Shown here piece by piece: positions 1 to 8,810 of a stretch of 35,231 nt of DNA (the first letter of the stretch is position 1; each line of letters starts with the position of its first letter). Both the position numbers and the translations under genes were made by a program. The DNA lies in the NCBI GenBank assembly GCA_903866915.1, contig CAIPPO010000072.1:1-35231 (forward strand). Reading direction: 5' to 3'. The stretch comes from an uncultured Mucilaginibacter sp. (GTDB lineage Bacteria; Bacteroidota; Bacteroidia; Sphingobacteriales; Sphingobacteriaceae). The notes under the pieces were generated by a model that made no database searches, had not been told where the DNA came from, and saw only the letters and a program-made list of their open reading frames with translations.

Positions 1-399
1 GCTTCACAACAACAAGCTCAACCAGTTGCTATGGATCAAGAACACAACGCTGACACATCAGCACTGTTACGACGTATTGATTCATTGGAAAAATCATTGT
101 CGCAGTTAAACTTACAGAGGTCCAGCAGAAATCAACAGCCCACTTCTGGACCAAGAAATGGCAATGGGCGAGACAGACACCGAAACAACAACAACGAACG
201 AGGAAGATCCACTTCTCCAACACAGTCGAGACGGTTTCATTCTTCGACTCACAACCCCCCACAAGGACGCTCCAGAAGCCCACATCCCAATCCCCAATCC
301 AGAGGCCGAGGACGAGGCCGAGGACGACAAGGACGCGGAAACCAAGAACCCCAGAACCGCAGACGCGGGAGAAGCAACGACAGCAATCGACGCTATTAG
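1..399 (+). CDS. Partial low-complexity Arg/Gly/Ser/Asn-rich protein, unrecognised
   Basis: The frame is open from the first base of the window to a TAG at 397-399, so the 5' end is missing; an internal ATG is at 31. I do not recognise a bacterial family. A short heptad-like stretch (about LLRRIDSLEKSLSQL) is followed by about 90 residues rich in Arg, Asn, Ser, Gly and Pro, including an RG-repeat run near the end. The composition resembles nucleic-acid-binding tails such as retroelement Gag or SR/RGG proteins of eukaryotes. Arg codons are mostly AGA and CGA and many codons end in A or C, unlike the genes to the right. Two other frames are also long here, so coding is not certain. It could be a disordered bacterial protein, foreign DNA, or an assembly chimera. 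Confidence 0.35.
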   Translation, partial: ASQQQAQPVAMDQEHNADTSALLRRIDSLEKSLSQLNLQRSSRNQQPTSGPRNGNGRDRHRNNNNERGRSTSPTQSRRFHSSTHNPPQGRSRSPHPNPQSRGRGRGRGRQGRGNQEPQNRRRGRSNDSNRRY

Positions 400-579
400 C
401 CGAACGTCAGCTTCTAAATCAATATAGTAATATTAAAAATATAAAAATTATATATCCAATATACTTTCAGATTTAATAAATTAATTATCCAGAAGTTAAA
501 ATTAATGCCTTTTTTACATTAAACACATCCAGGAGCCTATTAAATTAAAATATTGTTGATAGCAATATTTAAACTATAA
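400..579. other. Very AT-rich intergenic gap
   Basis: This stretch is made mostly of A and T, clearly richer than the genes to the right. It holds no convincing reading frame. The only structure seen is a short inverted repeat near the GH125 stop codon (548-570). Confidence 0.6.
548..570 (-). terminator. Possible weak terminator after the GH125 gene
   Basis: An 8-bp perfect inverted repeat (AAATATTG / CAATATTT, 7-nt loop) lies 10 nt past the GH125 stop codon. Read on the minus strand it is followed by an A/T-rich run. The stem has only one G-C pair, so termination would be weak. Confidence 0.35.
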
Positions 580-2010
580 TTATACTATAGCTTTTAATAT
601 TTGCGGATGATTTTGATGTATTTTAATCACTAATTCGCCAAAAAGGGTATTGGCCCAGGCGAACCATTTGCGGGTAAAATCGGCAGGATTATCCTGATTG
701 AACGATTCGTGCATAAAACCAGTGCCGGCGTGGGTATTTTTCAGCCATCTTAAACAGGTTTTAATTTCAGTTTCATTAGTGGATGTTATAGCTCTGACAA
801 TGATACTCATTGGCCAAATATAACCCAGCCCAACGTGCGGGCCACCGATACCCTCCGCAGCCTTACCCCGAAAGAAGTATGGATTTGAGCGGCTCAATAC
901 AAACCTCCGGGTGTTTTCGTAAAGAGGGTCACTGGTTTTGATAGCCCCAAGGTAAGGCAATGATAGTAATCCCGGCGCATTGGCATCGTCCATAAACAAC
1001 TGGTTACCAAAACCATCAACCTCGTAAGCCAGTATCCTTCCGTGAACCGGGTGGTTACCTATCGCATATTTCTGAAGTGCCGCTGATACTTCTGCCGATA
1101 AATCCCGGCATTGGGCAGCAGTTGTATGATCGTGTGCCAGGTGTTCAAACATTTCAGCCAACTGGTTTAAGGTAAGTACAGCGAAATAATTAGAAGGCAC
1201 TAAAAAAGGATATATCGTGGCATCGTCTGATGGCCTGAAAATAGAACAGATCAAACCAACCGGCTTTACCGGGTTACCGTAGCCGCCGTTAGGAGCTGTA
1301 TCGCTGGCAACTTCCGTGGTCCGTTGGAAATGATAAGGGCCCCTGCTGTGTTTCCGCTGTTGCACTTTAAACGTTTGCAAGATCAGTTTACCAGCGCTTT
1401 GCCAATCAGAATCGAAAAAGCTGGCATCGCCACTGGTTTTCCAGTAATTATAAGCCAGCCGGACAGGGTAACAGAGTGAGTCAACTTCCCATTTACGCTC
1501 ATGCAGTTCGGGCTTCATGTCGGTTAGGTCTTTGTCCCATTCGCTGCCTGTGGCCCGTTCGTTAAAAGCATTGGCATAAGGGTCGATCTGAATACATTTG
1601 GCTTGCCTGTTCAAAACGCCCAGAATAAGGTTCTTTAACTGCGGGTCATTTTTGATCAATGGCAAATAAGGCCAAACCTGTGCCGAAGAGTCGCGCAGCC
1701 ACATGGCATCAATATCGCCGGTAATGACAAAGGTATCGGGTCGGCCATCGTTCACTTTATATTTAACAGTAGTATCCAGTGTATTTGGATAACAATTTTC
1801 AAACAACCAGGCAATTTCGGGATCTTTGATACCAGCCTTTATACTTGTGATCGTATTTTCAACGGCAGTACTGGTGAAACGACGCAGGTTGGGGCTCAAC
1901 CTCTTGCTTTCAAATTGCTGCATTGGAGAAAACCATGAAGGCTTAAGTCCTAAACCCAAGCCAGTTGCAGTAAGTCCATTGAGTTTGATAAAATCGCGGC
2001 GGTTGATCAT
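580..2010 (-). CDS. GH125-family exo-alpha-mannosidase-like protein (DUF1237)
   Basis: This 476-residue protein is a secreted glycoside hydrolase of the GH125 type, a family known for exo-alpha-1,6-mannosidases that trim mannose from glycans. The N-terminus has a twin-arginine-like motif (NRRDFIK, R4-R5) and a hydrophobic stretch to about residue 23, suggesting export. The family hallmark ITGDIDAMWLRDS is at about 97-108. The WEVDSL segment at 174-179 carries the Asp expected to act as general acid, and HESF near residue 436 carries the likely base; both assignments are by family analogy. Length fits the family plus a signal sequence. It sits downstream of the terminator of the neighbouring PLP enzyme, and I see no clear promoter of its own in the 78-nt gap. 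Confidence 0.85.
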   Translation of the reverse strand: MINRRDFIKLNGLTATGLGLGLKPSWFSPMQQFESKRLSPNLRRFTSTAVENTITSIKAGIKDPEIAWLFENCYPNTLDTTVKYKVNDGRPDTFVITGDIDAMWLRDSSAQVWPYLPLIKNDPQLKNLILGVLNRQAKCIQIDPYANAFNERATGSEWDKDLTDMKPELHERKWEVDSLCYPVRLAYNYWKTSGDASFFDSDWQSAGKLILQTFKVQQRKHSRGPYHFQRTTEVASDTAPNGGYGNPVKPVGLICSIFRPSDDATIYPFLVPSNYFAVLTLNQLAEMFEHLAHDHTTAAQCRDLSAEVSAALQKYAIGNHPVHGRILAYEVDGFGNQLFMDDANAPGLLSLPYLGAIKTSDPLYENTRRFVLSRSNPYFFRGKAAEGIGGPHVGLGYIWPMSIIVRAITSTNETEIKTCLRWLKNTHAGTGFMHESFNQDNPADFTRKWFAWANTLFGELVIKIHQNHPQILKAIV

Positions 2011-2031
2011 ACAGGTAAGTATTGGTGGTAT

Positions 2032-2068
2032 AAAATTAAAAAAGCCTTTCGTATAACCGAAAGGCTTT
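2032..2068 (-). terminator. Rho-independent terminator after the oxoamine synthase gene
   Basis: A perfect 11-bp stem (2041-2051 with 2058-2068, AAAGCCTTTCG type, 6-nt loop) lies 20 nt past the stop codon of the minus-strand PLP enzyme. On that strand it is followed by a T-rich run (2040 down to 2032). Confidence 0.85.
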
Positions 2069-2088
2069 TAAAAATGTTTTAAAGCAGC

Positions 2089-3333
2089 TTAGGCGACAGC
2101 CATTTTTTTCTCTTTATAAAAACCATCTTTCAATTTTACCGCTACTTCACTAAAGGCATCGATGGTACGATTTACGTCTGCAATTGAATGGGCAGCGGTA
2201 GGGATCAGGCGCAGTTCGATCAAACCTTTAGGGATAACCGGGTAAACTACGATAGAACAGAAGATGCCATAATTTTCGCGCAAATCACGAGTCAAACTGG
2301 TTGCTTCGTTCAGCTCACCCTTCAGAAAAACCGGGGTCACCATGGTATTGGTGATGCCAATATCGAATCCATTGTCGACCAAACCTTGCTGCAATGCCTT
2401 TGCAATGGTCCACAATTGGGTACGTAGTTCGGGTTTTGATTTCAATAATTCGAAACGTTTCTTTAATCCCAACACCATAGGCATCGGCAATGCCTTCGCA
2501 AAAGTCTGCGAACGCATATTATAGCGCAGGTAGCTAATGATCGGTTTGTTTGAGGCCACAAAAGCACCTATTCCAGCCATTGATTTGGCGAAAGTACCGA
2601 AGTAAATATCGATATCGTCTATGCAGTCCTGTTCTTCATGGGTGCCGGCACCCGTTTTTCCCATGCTACCAAAACCATGCGCATCATCAATCAGCAAGCG
2701 GAAATTAAACTTCTTTTTTAAGGCTATGATCTCTTTGAGTTTTCCCTGCGCACCCGACATGCCAAACACGCCTTCGGTAATAGCCAGGATACTTCCACCT
2801 GTTTGCCCAATGAGGCGGGTAGCATGTTCCATCTGTTTTTCAAAACTATCAATATCATTATGTTTGAAAACAAACCGTTTACCCATGTGCAGTCGAACGC
2901 CATCAATGATACAAGCATGCGACTCCGCATCATAAACGATGACATCCTTTCGGTCGACCAAAGCGTCGATGATGGAAACCATCCCCTGATAGCCATAGTT
3001 GAGCAGAAATGCGGCTTCTTTGCCAACAAATTCGGCCAGGTTATTTTCTAATTCCTCGTGGTGACGTGAATTGCCCGACATCATTCGGGCACCCATCGGG
3101 TAAGCCATACCATATTCAGCAGCTGCCTGTGCATCAGCGGCTCTAACTTCGGGGTGGTTAGCAAGGCCAAGGTAATTATTCAGGCTCCAAACCAAGTGTT
3201 CTTTGCCATTGAACATCATGTGCGGCGCTATCTCTCCTTCCAACCTTGGAAACGAAAAATAGCCATGCGACCATTCCTGGTGCTGCCCAATCGGGCCGCC
3301 CATTGTTTTCGATATCTTTTCAAACAGATCCAA
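2089..3333 (-). CDS. PLP-dependent alpha-oxoamine synthase (Kbl/SPT/BioF family)
   Basis: This fold-type I PLP enzyme condenses an amino acid with an acyl-CoA, as in 2-amino-3-ketobutyrate CoA ligase (Kbl), serine palmitoyltransferase (SPT) and 8-amino-7-oxononanoate synthase. Visible motifs are WSLNNYLGLA (49-58), the ring-stacking His in ESHACIIDG (H139), LLIDDAHGFG with D217/H219, and the Schiff-base lysine K250 in GTFAKS. The substrate cannot be fixed from sequence. It differs clearly from the SPT sequences of Sphingobacterium and Bacteroides as I remember them, so it may be a paralogue. The start used is TTG at 3333, which sits just downstream of a strong promoter; ATG at 3303 (residue 11) is an alternative. 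It is a single-gene unit with its own terminator. Confidence 0.85.
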   Translation of the reverse strand: MDLFEKISKTMGGPIGQHQEWSHGYFSFPRLEGEIAPHMMFNGKEHLVWSLNNYLGLANHPEVRAADAQAAAEYGMAYPMGARMMSGNSRHHEELENNLAEFVGKEAAFLLNYGYQGMVSIIDALVDRKDVIVYDAESHACIIDGVRLHMGKRFVFKHNDIDSFEKQMEHATRLIGQTGGSILAITEGVFGMSGAQGKLKEIIALKKKFNFRLLIDDAHGFGSMGKTGAGTHEEQDCIDDIDIYFGTFAKSMAGIGAFVASNKPIISYLRYNMRSQTFAKALPMPMVLGLKKRFELLKSKPELRTQLWTIAKALQQGLVDNGFDIGITNTMVTPVFLKGELNEATSLTRDLRENYGIFCSIVVYPVIPKGLIELRLIPTAAHSIADVNRTIDAFSEVAVKLKDGFYKEKKMAVA

Positions 3334-3357
3334 ATCGCTTTCTTCTTAAATAAAATA

Positions 3358-3389
3358 CAAATATAACCCTTAAGGGGGCTTTTACCAAA
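3358..3389 (-). promoter_or_regulatory. Bacteroidota-type promoter for the oxoamine synthase gene
   Basis: On the minus strand a -33 TTTG (3386-3389) is followed after 20 nt by TATATTTG (3358-3365), a perfect match to the Bacteroidota -7 consensus TAnnTTTG. Transcription would start near 3351, leaving a short leader before the TTG start at 3333. Confidence 0.7.
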
Positions 3390-3471
3390 GCCAATTACTA
3401 TTTATGATACTTATCAGGATTTCACAGTCGCTATTTTAGTAATACCAAGGTTGCGTAAAAACGCACAAAAC

Positions 3472-3497
3472 AAAAAAAGACACAATTAAATGTGCCT
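3472..3497 (-). terminator. Terminator at the end of the dcw cluster (after ftsZ)
   Basis: On the minus strand a 7-bp stem (AGGCACA with TGTGTCT, one G-U pair) is followed by seven T residues. It lies about 45 nt past the ftsZ stop codon and closes the division cluster. Confidence 0.75.
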
Positions 3498-3542
3498 CTT
3501 CTCCTAATTTATTAACTGGCTATTATGAAATGCAAATCCAAG

Positions 3543-5129
3543 TTAGTCGACGTTATCGTGCAGGAACGAATTATTGTTCTTGATCTCAATATTGCCCTCT
3601 TCATCCTGCAAAAGCGAGAATCTCGACACCTGGCTTTCATCCGAAAGTGGTGTTTGCTGCAGTGCAATTTCCTTACGCTTATACGCCGGCACATTTTCCA
3701 GCTCCTGTATATTACCTGTGCGAAGCTTCATGCTCAGGTCCTTTAAACGCATGATGCGCTCGCGCGACTTGCGCAATTGTTCTTCTATCGATTCATCGGT
3801 TTTGTGGTCGTCAGCGCCAATTACCGGCTCGGGTTCAGGCTCCGGTAACAGCTCCTGCGCCGGTTCAAACTGCATAACCGAATCAGCTATCTTAAAGGTA
3901 AACTCCTCAGTTGCTTCCGGCTCAAAAGCTGTGGGCTCTTCAGCAAGGTGATGGGTAATAGTCTCTCCAACTTCCTCTTTTGCGCCAAACAGGTCAAATA
4001 AACCGGTCTGCTTTTGTTCTTCTTTAGGCTTGATGTAAACCTCCGTAGCAACAGGCTCTGCCGGTTTTACAACATTTATAAATTCGTTTACGACAGGTTT
4101 TACCAGGTTATTGCTTTCGGGCACCAACATGGATATTACCTTTTTATTGCTTTGTTCTTTTTCGCGTTCGTCTTTGGTCTGGAAGCCAGTAGCGATAATC
4201 GTCACCGAAAGTTTATCACCCAAAGCCTCATCGCGGCAGTTACCCCAGATCAGGTCGGCAGCCAGGCCAGCTTCTTCCTGGATAAAATCAGTGATCACAC
4301 TCACTTCATCCATCGTTACTTCCTTCTCGCCCGAGCTGATATTTAACAGGATATAACGTGCCCCTTCAATCTCATTATCTTTTAATAAAGGCGACAATAA
4401 TGCGCCTTCAACGGCTTTCAATGCCCGGTTATCCCCTTCGGCAGAAGCACTGCCCATGATGGATACACCGCTGTCTTTCATTACCGTACGCACGTCCTTA
4501 AAATCAACGTTGATATAGCCCGGTAAAGTGATGATCTCGGCAATACCTTTAGCCGCTGTTGTTAATATATTATCCGCCTGGGCAAATGCCGAACCGAGTG
4601 TCAGGTTACCAAATACCTGCCGAAGGCGGTCATTGGAAATAACAAGAAACGAGTCGACATATTTTTTCAGTTCTTCCAAACCTTCTTCTGCCTGCATCTT
4701 ACGGCGTTTTCCTTCAAAAGAAAACGGCGTAGTGATAATGCCAACAGTTAAAATATCCATTTCGCGGGCTGCTTTGGCTATGATCGGACTAGCACCTGTT
4801 CCGGTGCCACCGCCCATACCTGCCGTGATAAAAAGCATTTTAGTGTTCGGTCCAAGCATCTGCTTAATGTCGTCGATGTTCTCGATCGCAGAGTTTTTCC
4901 CCACTTCCGGTATAGAACCTGCACCCATCCCCTCGGTCAAACTGGCACCCAATTGTACTTTATTTGGAATAGGGCTCAGCTCTAAAGCCTGAGCATCGGT
5001 GTTACAGATAATGAAATCTACACCGGTTATTCCTTGCTTGTACATATGGTTTACCGCGTTACCACCGCCACCGCCAACACCAATTACCTTGATGATAGAC
5101 GATTTTTCTTTTAACATCTCGAACTGCAT
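3543..5129 (-). CDS. ftsZ: Cell division protein FtsZ
   Basis: FtsZ is the tubulin-like GTPase that forms the Z ring at midcell. The nucleotide-binding GGGTGTG is at 106-112, and the T7 loop NVDFKD at 207-212 supplies the catalytic Asp residues for the neighbouring subunit. The globular part ends near residue 330. A long acidic, proline-rich linker follows, with a PEPEPEP run, then a Lys/Arg-rich helix and the C-terminal peptide ending SFLHDNVD, the tail typical of Bacteroidota FtsZ and the expected contact for FtsA. At 528 residues it is longer than E. coli FtsZ (383) because of this tail. The start MQFEML matches the usual start in the phylum. It is last in the cluster, 133 nt after ftsA, with a striking inverted repeat in that gap. 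Confidence 0.98.
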   Translation of the reverse strand: MQFEMLKEKSSIIKVIGVGGGGGNAVNHMYKQGITGVDFIICNTDAQALELSPIPNKVQLGASLTEGMGAGSIPEVGKNSAIENIDDIKQMLGPNTKMLFITAGMGGGTGTGASPIIAKAAREMDILTVGIITTPFSFEGKRRKMQAEEGLEELKKYVDSFLVISNDRLRQVFGNLTLGSAFAQADNILTTAAKGIAEIITLPGYINVDFKDVRTVMKDSGVSIMGSASAEGDNRALKAVEGALLSPLLKDNEIEGARYILLNISSGEKEVTMDEVSVITDFIQEEAGLAADLIWGNCRDEALGDKLSVTIIATGFQTKDEREKEQSNKKVISMLVPESNNLVKPVVNEFINVVKPAEPVATEVYIKPKEEQKQTGLFDLFGAKEEVGETITHHLAEEPTAFEPEATEEFTFKIADSVMQFEPAQELLPEPEPEPVIGADDHKTDESIEEQLRKSRERIMRLKDLSMKLRTGNIQELENVPAYKRKEIALQQTPLSDESQVSRFSLLQDEEGNIEIKNNNSFLHDNVD

Positions 5130-5208
5130 ATTCCTATTGCTCAGCTAAATATGAACGATCTATAATAAATTTAACCTATCTGTAATATTATTACTTTTTC
5201 AACAATGT

Positions 5209-5237
5209 TTTTCCACAATTGTCAATATTGTGGAAAA
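5209..5237. promoter_or_regulatory. Inverted pair of DnaA-box-like 9-mers in the ftsA-ftsZ gap
   Basis: TTTTCCACA at 5209-5217 and its exact inverse at 5229-5237 form part of a perfect 11-bp inverted repeat with a 7-nt centre. Each 9-mer fits the relaxed DnaA box TTWTNCACA. The stem is not followed by a T-run on the minus strand, so it does not look like a terminator. It may be a protein-binding site or an mRNA hairpin in the ftsZ leader. Confidence 0.5.
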
Positions 5238-5262
5238 GTTGCCAAATGTGAATAATTCCGGA

Positions 5263-6603
5263 TTATTTCAGGAAATCCTCGTCTTTTATATCGTCTTTAA
5301 TAAACTTGCGACCGGTTTCCAACAGCTTGCCAAACAGGCCGAAACGCTTGTCTTCCGCATACTTGGTTTTCTCGGTCTTTACGGTAGTATTTACCGGCAC
5401 TTCGTTGTATTCGATCTTCTGTATACCTTTGATCAGCAGACCGATACCGGTTGCAAAAGTTGGGCTCTGTAATTCTTCATAAACCGGTTTCGGAAGTACT
5501 TCGTTCTTAGCCAGGTGCTCGTTAGGGTACCCTACCCGGCAATCCAATCCGGTTACATATTCAACCAGCTGGGGTAAGTGTTTTAGCTGCGCACCGCCAC
5601 CGGTGATCACGATTCCTGCGATCAGTTTTTTCTCGTAACCAGATGATTTGATCTCGTAATAAACATGCTCAACGATCTCTTCCATCCGCGCCTGAATCAC
5701 ATAAGCGAGATTTTTAACTGATATTTCTTTAGGCTCACGCCCCCTTAATCCGGGTACGCAAACGATCTCGTTCTCTTTATTTTCTTCAGCCAATGCCGAA
5801 CCAAACCTAACTTTCAGTTGTTCGGCTATGTTACGCATCACTGAGCAGCCTTCGCGGATATCCTCGGTAACACTGTTGCCACCGAAGGGGATAACAGCTG
5901 TATGCCTGATGATACCTTCATGGAAGATCGCAACATCGGTAGTGCCACCGCCGATATCCACCAATACTACGCCTGCCTCTTTTTCTTCATCGCTTAATAC
6001 AGATTCTGAGGATGCCAGAGGCTCTAAGATCAATTCCTGGCTTTCGAGTCCGCCTTTGTTGACACATTTAACAATATTCTTGATAGCGGTCACCTGGCCC
6101 GAAATGATATGGAAATTAGCTTCAAGCCTTACGCCAGCCATCCCGATAGGGTCTTTGATACCGGGTTCGTTGTCGACAGTAAATTCCTGAGGCAATACGT
6201 GAATGATCTCTTCGCCCGGGGGCATCACCAGGTTGTACATATCTTCAACCAGCTTATCAATATCCTTGCGGCTGATCTCGTATTGCAGGTCGCGACGGGT
6301 AATCAGCCCGCGGTGCTGCAAACTTTTGATATGCTGTCCTGCTATACCTACGTTTACCACTTTTATGTCGACGTTGGATTGCGAACCTGCAATTTCAACA
6401 GCCTGAATAATACCCTGTACGGTTTTATCGATATTTGAAACCATACCGCGGGTAACCCCTGCTGATTCAGCTTTACCGATTCCCAAAACCTCAATTTTTC
6501 CGTTCTTACTCCGGCGGCCCACAATGGCACAAATTTTTGTGGTACCGATGTCTAATCCAACCACGATTGGAGAACTTTTTTCCTGTGTCGAACTCTTGTC
6601 CAT
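5263..6603 (-). CDS. ftsA: Cell division protein FtsA
   Basis: FtsA is the actin-like ATPase that anchors FtsZ filaments to the inner membrane. The phosphate-1 motif VGLDIGTTKICAIVG is at about 15-29, the phosphate-2 motif VLVDIGGGTTDVAIF at 213-227, and the adenosine motif IVITGGGAQL at 331-340. The SHS2/1C subdomain falls between the first two motifs. The C-terminus (about 420-440, FGLFGKLLETGRKFIKD) can form the amphipathic membrane-binding helix. At 446 residues it is slightly longer than the E. coli protein (420). Its ATG follows the ftsQ stop after one base, so the two are translationally linked. Confidence 0.97.
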   Translation of the reverse strand: MDKSSTQEKSSPIVVGLDIGTTKICAIVGRRSKNGKIEVLGIGKAESAGVTRGMVSNIDKTVQGIIQAVEIAGSQSNVDIKVVNVGIAGQHIKSLQHRGLITRRDLQYEISRKDIDKLVEDMYNLVMPPGEEIIHVLPQEFTVDNEPGIKDPIGMAGVRLEANFHIISGQVTAIKNIVKCVNKGGLESQELILEPLASSESVLSDEEKEAGVVLVDIGGGTTDVAIFHEGIIRHTAVIPFGGNSVTEDIREGCSVMRNIAEQLKVRFGSALAEENKENEIVCVPGLRGREPKEISVKNLAYVIQARMEEIVEHVYYEIKSSGYEKKLIAGIVITGGGAQLKHLPQLVEYVTGLDCRVGYPNEHLAKNEVLPKPVYEELQSPTFATGIGLLIKGIQKIEYNEVPVNTTVKTEKTKYAEDKRFGLFGKLLETGRKFIKDDIKDEDFLK

Positions 6604-6604
6604 A

Positions 6605-7462
6605 TTATTTTACTATTTGCGATGTGTCTTTTTTTACTTTTAATGAATCTTGCTTCAGCGCGGCTTTAAGCGAATCCTTTTTAAAATTGTCGTTTTTGAT
6701 ACCTACCACCTGGTTAACATATTTGATATTGATGGTCTTATACCGGTCCCATCCCACCTGCGGAATGGCTTTTTTATAAAAAGTGAGCAGGTTACTAAAC
6801 TTAGTTTCCAGCGAATCGGCATTACCCAGCAATATCCTGTTGGTGCCTACCCTTGGAATAAGCTCTATCTGATGATCCTGGTCGACATATATCTGCGCTA
6901 TCTGGGCGCTCCATAACGAATCTTTACTGATAAAATCAGCCGTCCTGTATATTTCTTGTGCTATTTCGGTATGCAGTGTATCAACTTTGCTTCCAAAAAC
7001 TTCGTCGATATAACCATTGGCAGCTATTACCCTCGCGGTAAAATTGTTTGATAATGGAACCTTTAACCCATGCTGATCGATATAGAAATTCTGATCGAAC
7101 TGGTTCATCACCCGCAAGATCGGCTGACGCTGACTGATCTCTACCCTGATGATCCCATCCATATCTGCATAAACCGTGGCCGACTCGATAAAGGCATTTG
7201 CTTTCAGGCGTTGCTCCAGCAGGTGGATATTGATGTCTTTTAATTTACTGCCAATTAATTTATGCTGTTTTATTCCCAGAATATTATCCACCTCCTCACG
7301 GTCGATGAAGTATTGGTTTCCCGGAATATAAACTTTTACATCCTTGCAGGTAACTTCGGCTTTTTTGTATTCAATAAAACTCATTAACGTAACCAGTCCA
7401 CCCAGACTAATCAGCCAGAGAGATCCAAATAAAATATGCTTCCAGATATGTTTTTTAAACAT
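6605..7462 (-). CDS. ftsQ: Cell division protein FtsQ/DivIB
   Basis: This bitopic membrane protein belongs to the FtsQ-FtsL-FtsB divisome link. Residues 1-9 are a short basic cytoplasmic tail, about 10-30 a single membrane helix, about 39-117 a POTRA domain, and the remainder the periplasmic beta domain, ending in a lysine-rich tail. Sequence similarity in this family is low; the call rests on architecture, on 285-residue length, and on its place between murC and ftsA. Its start overlaps the murC stop by 8 nt. Confidence 0.9.
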   Translation of the reverse strand: MFKKHIWKHILFGSLWLISLGGLVTLMSFIEYKKAEVTCKDVKVYIPGNQYFIDREEVDNILGIKQHKLIGSKLKDINIHLLEQRLKANAFIESATVYADMDGIIRVEISQRQPILRVMNQFDQNFYIDQHGLKVPLSNNFTARVIAANGYIDEVFGSKVDTLHTEIAQEIYRTADFISKDSLWSAQIAQIYVDQDHQIELIPRVGTNRILLGNADSLETKFSNLLTFYKKAIPQVGWDRYKTINIKYVNQVVGIKNDNFKKDSLKAALKQDSLKVKKDTSQIVK

Positions 7463-8810
7463 TTTCTAATGCACTTTTAAGTGGTTGAACCAATTGGTCG
7501 ATATCACCTGCACCCACTGTTAAAAGTAGTTCAGGTTTTTCAATTTGCACCAGATCAACCGTTTCTTGTTTTCCACATTTCCGTTTATTCCACAATTTCA
7601 TGCGCTCCAGTATCATCTCAGCATTCACGCCTTCGATCGGCATTTCGCGGGCCGGATAAATATCCAGGATGATCAATTCATCCGACAGATCCAGCACTTC
7701 GGCAAAGCCATCAGCAAAATCGCGTGTCCGGGTAAATAAATGCGGTTGAAAAATTGTGGTTAGCTTTTTGCCCGGATATAATTTCCTGATCGAGCTGATC
7801 GCTGCCCTCAGTTCCTCGGGGTGATGGGCATAATCATCAATGTAAATATGTTCTTTCGACTTAACAATATATTCAAAACGCCTTTTTACACCCTTAAATG
7901 AAGCCAGGGCGTTTTTGATCAGTTGCGGATCGACCCCAATTAGCAATGCCGCTTCAATTGCAGCTGTTGCATTTTCAACATTATGCAGACCTGCTATACC
8001 CAGTTTAATATCTTTGATCTCAACATCATCGTTTTTAAAGTCGAAATAAAAATCTCCATCCTTCACGTGTATATTAAGCCCTCTTACATCAGCAGGTCCT
8101 TTAGCACTGTAGGTAATACCAGAAGTAAGCGGAAGATCTTCGTGAAAGATCAGCGTCCCTCCGTCTTTTATTTGCGAAGCGAATTGGATGAACGATTCGG
8201 TCAATTGATCGTGGTTACCATAAATATCCAGGTGATCGGCATCCATCGACGTAATAATAGCAATGTTAGGATACAGAGTGAGGAATGAACGATCATATTC
8301 ATCAGCTTCAACCACTACGATATTATTGTTACCAAACAATACGTTGGTACCATAATTGGAAGCAATACCACCTAAAAATGCAGAGCAATCTTTGCCTGAA
8401 TCTTTCAGGATATGAGCAAGCAGGCAGGAAGTGGTTGTTTTACCATGCGTACCCGCTACAGCTACTGTAAACTTAGTTTTGCTGATCAAACCCAATACCT
8501 GTGATCTTTTTAACAGCTCGAATCCATTATCACGGAAGTAGTTATAGATAGCTGAATCGCGTGGAATAGCCGGTGTGTAGATGATGAGTGTTGATGGATC
8601 GGGGTTTTTAAAGCTTAAGGGTATCCATTCGTCCCGATCGTCAAATACCACTCTGATCCCCTCGTTATGCAGCTGATCGGTGAGTGCTGTTGCTGTTTTA
8701 TCGTAACCGCAAACAATGCAACCGAGGTGGGCAAAATACCGCGCAAGACCGCTCATGCCAATGCCACCAATTCCGATCAGGTAGACTCTTTTGATATTTT
8801 GCAGTTCCAT
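7455..8810 (-). CDS. murC: UDP-N-acetylmuramate--L-alanine ligase MurC
   Basis: MurC joins L-Ala to UDP-MurNAc with ATP in the cytoplasm, the first step of stem-peptide assembly. The N-terminal Rossmann motif LIGIGGIGMSGLA is at 11-23, the P-loop AGTHGKTTTS at 119-128, then the central ATPase domain with EADEYDRSF, and a C-terminal ligase domain containing DDYAHHPEE. The length of 451 is normal. An 86-nt gap separates it from murG upstream, and it overlaps ftsQ by 8 nt downstream. An isolated TTTTCCACA occurs inside the gene and is probably chance. Confidence 0.97.
   Translation of the reverse strand: MELQNIKRVYLIGIGGIGMSGLARYFAHLGCIVCGYDKTATALTDQLHNEGIRVVFDDRDEWIPLSFKNPDPSTLIIYTPAIPRDSAIYNYFRDNGFELLKRSQVLGLISKTKFTVAVAGTHGKTTTSCLLAHILKDSGKDCSAFLGGIASNYGTNVLFGNNNIVVVEADEYDRSFLTLYPNIAIITSMDADHLDIYGNHDQLTESFIQFASQIKDGGTLIFHEDLPLTSGITYSAKGPADVRGLNIHVKDGDFYFDFKNDDVEIKDIKLGIAGLHNVENATAAIEAALLIGVDPQLIKNALASFKGVKRRFEYIVKSKEHIYIDDYAHHPEELRAAISSIRKLYPGKKLTTIFQPHLFTRTRDFADGFAEVLDLSDELIILDIYPAREMPIEGVNAEMILERMKLWNKRKCGKQETVDLVQIEKPELLLTVGAGDIDQLVQPLKSALENV

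Noticed and set aside
158..427. Second plus-strand frame overlapping the left-edge gene
   Set aside because: It is a frame-shifted reading of the same low-complexity DNA and shows no domain.
7569..7577. Isolated TTTTCCACA inside murC as another DnaA box
   Set aside because: It is a single copy within coding sequence; a 9-mer of this type is expected by chance in a window this size.
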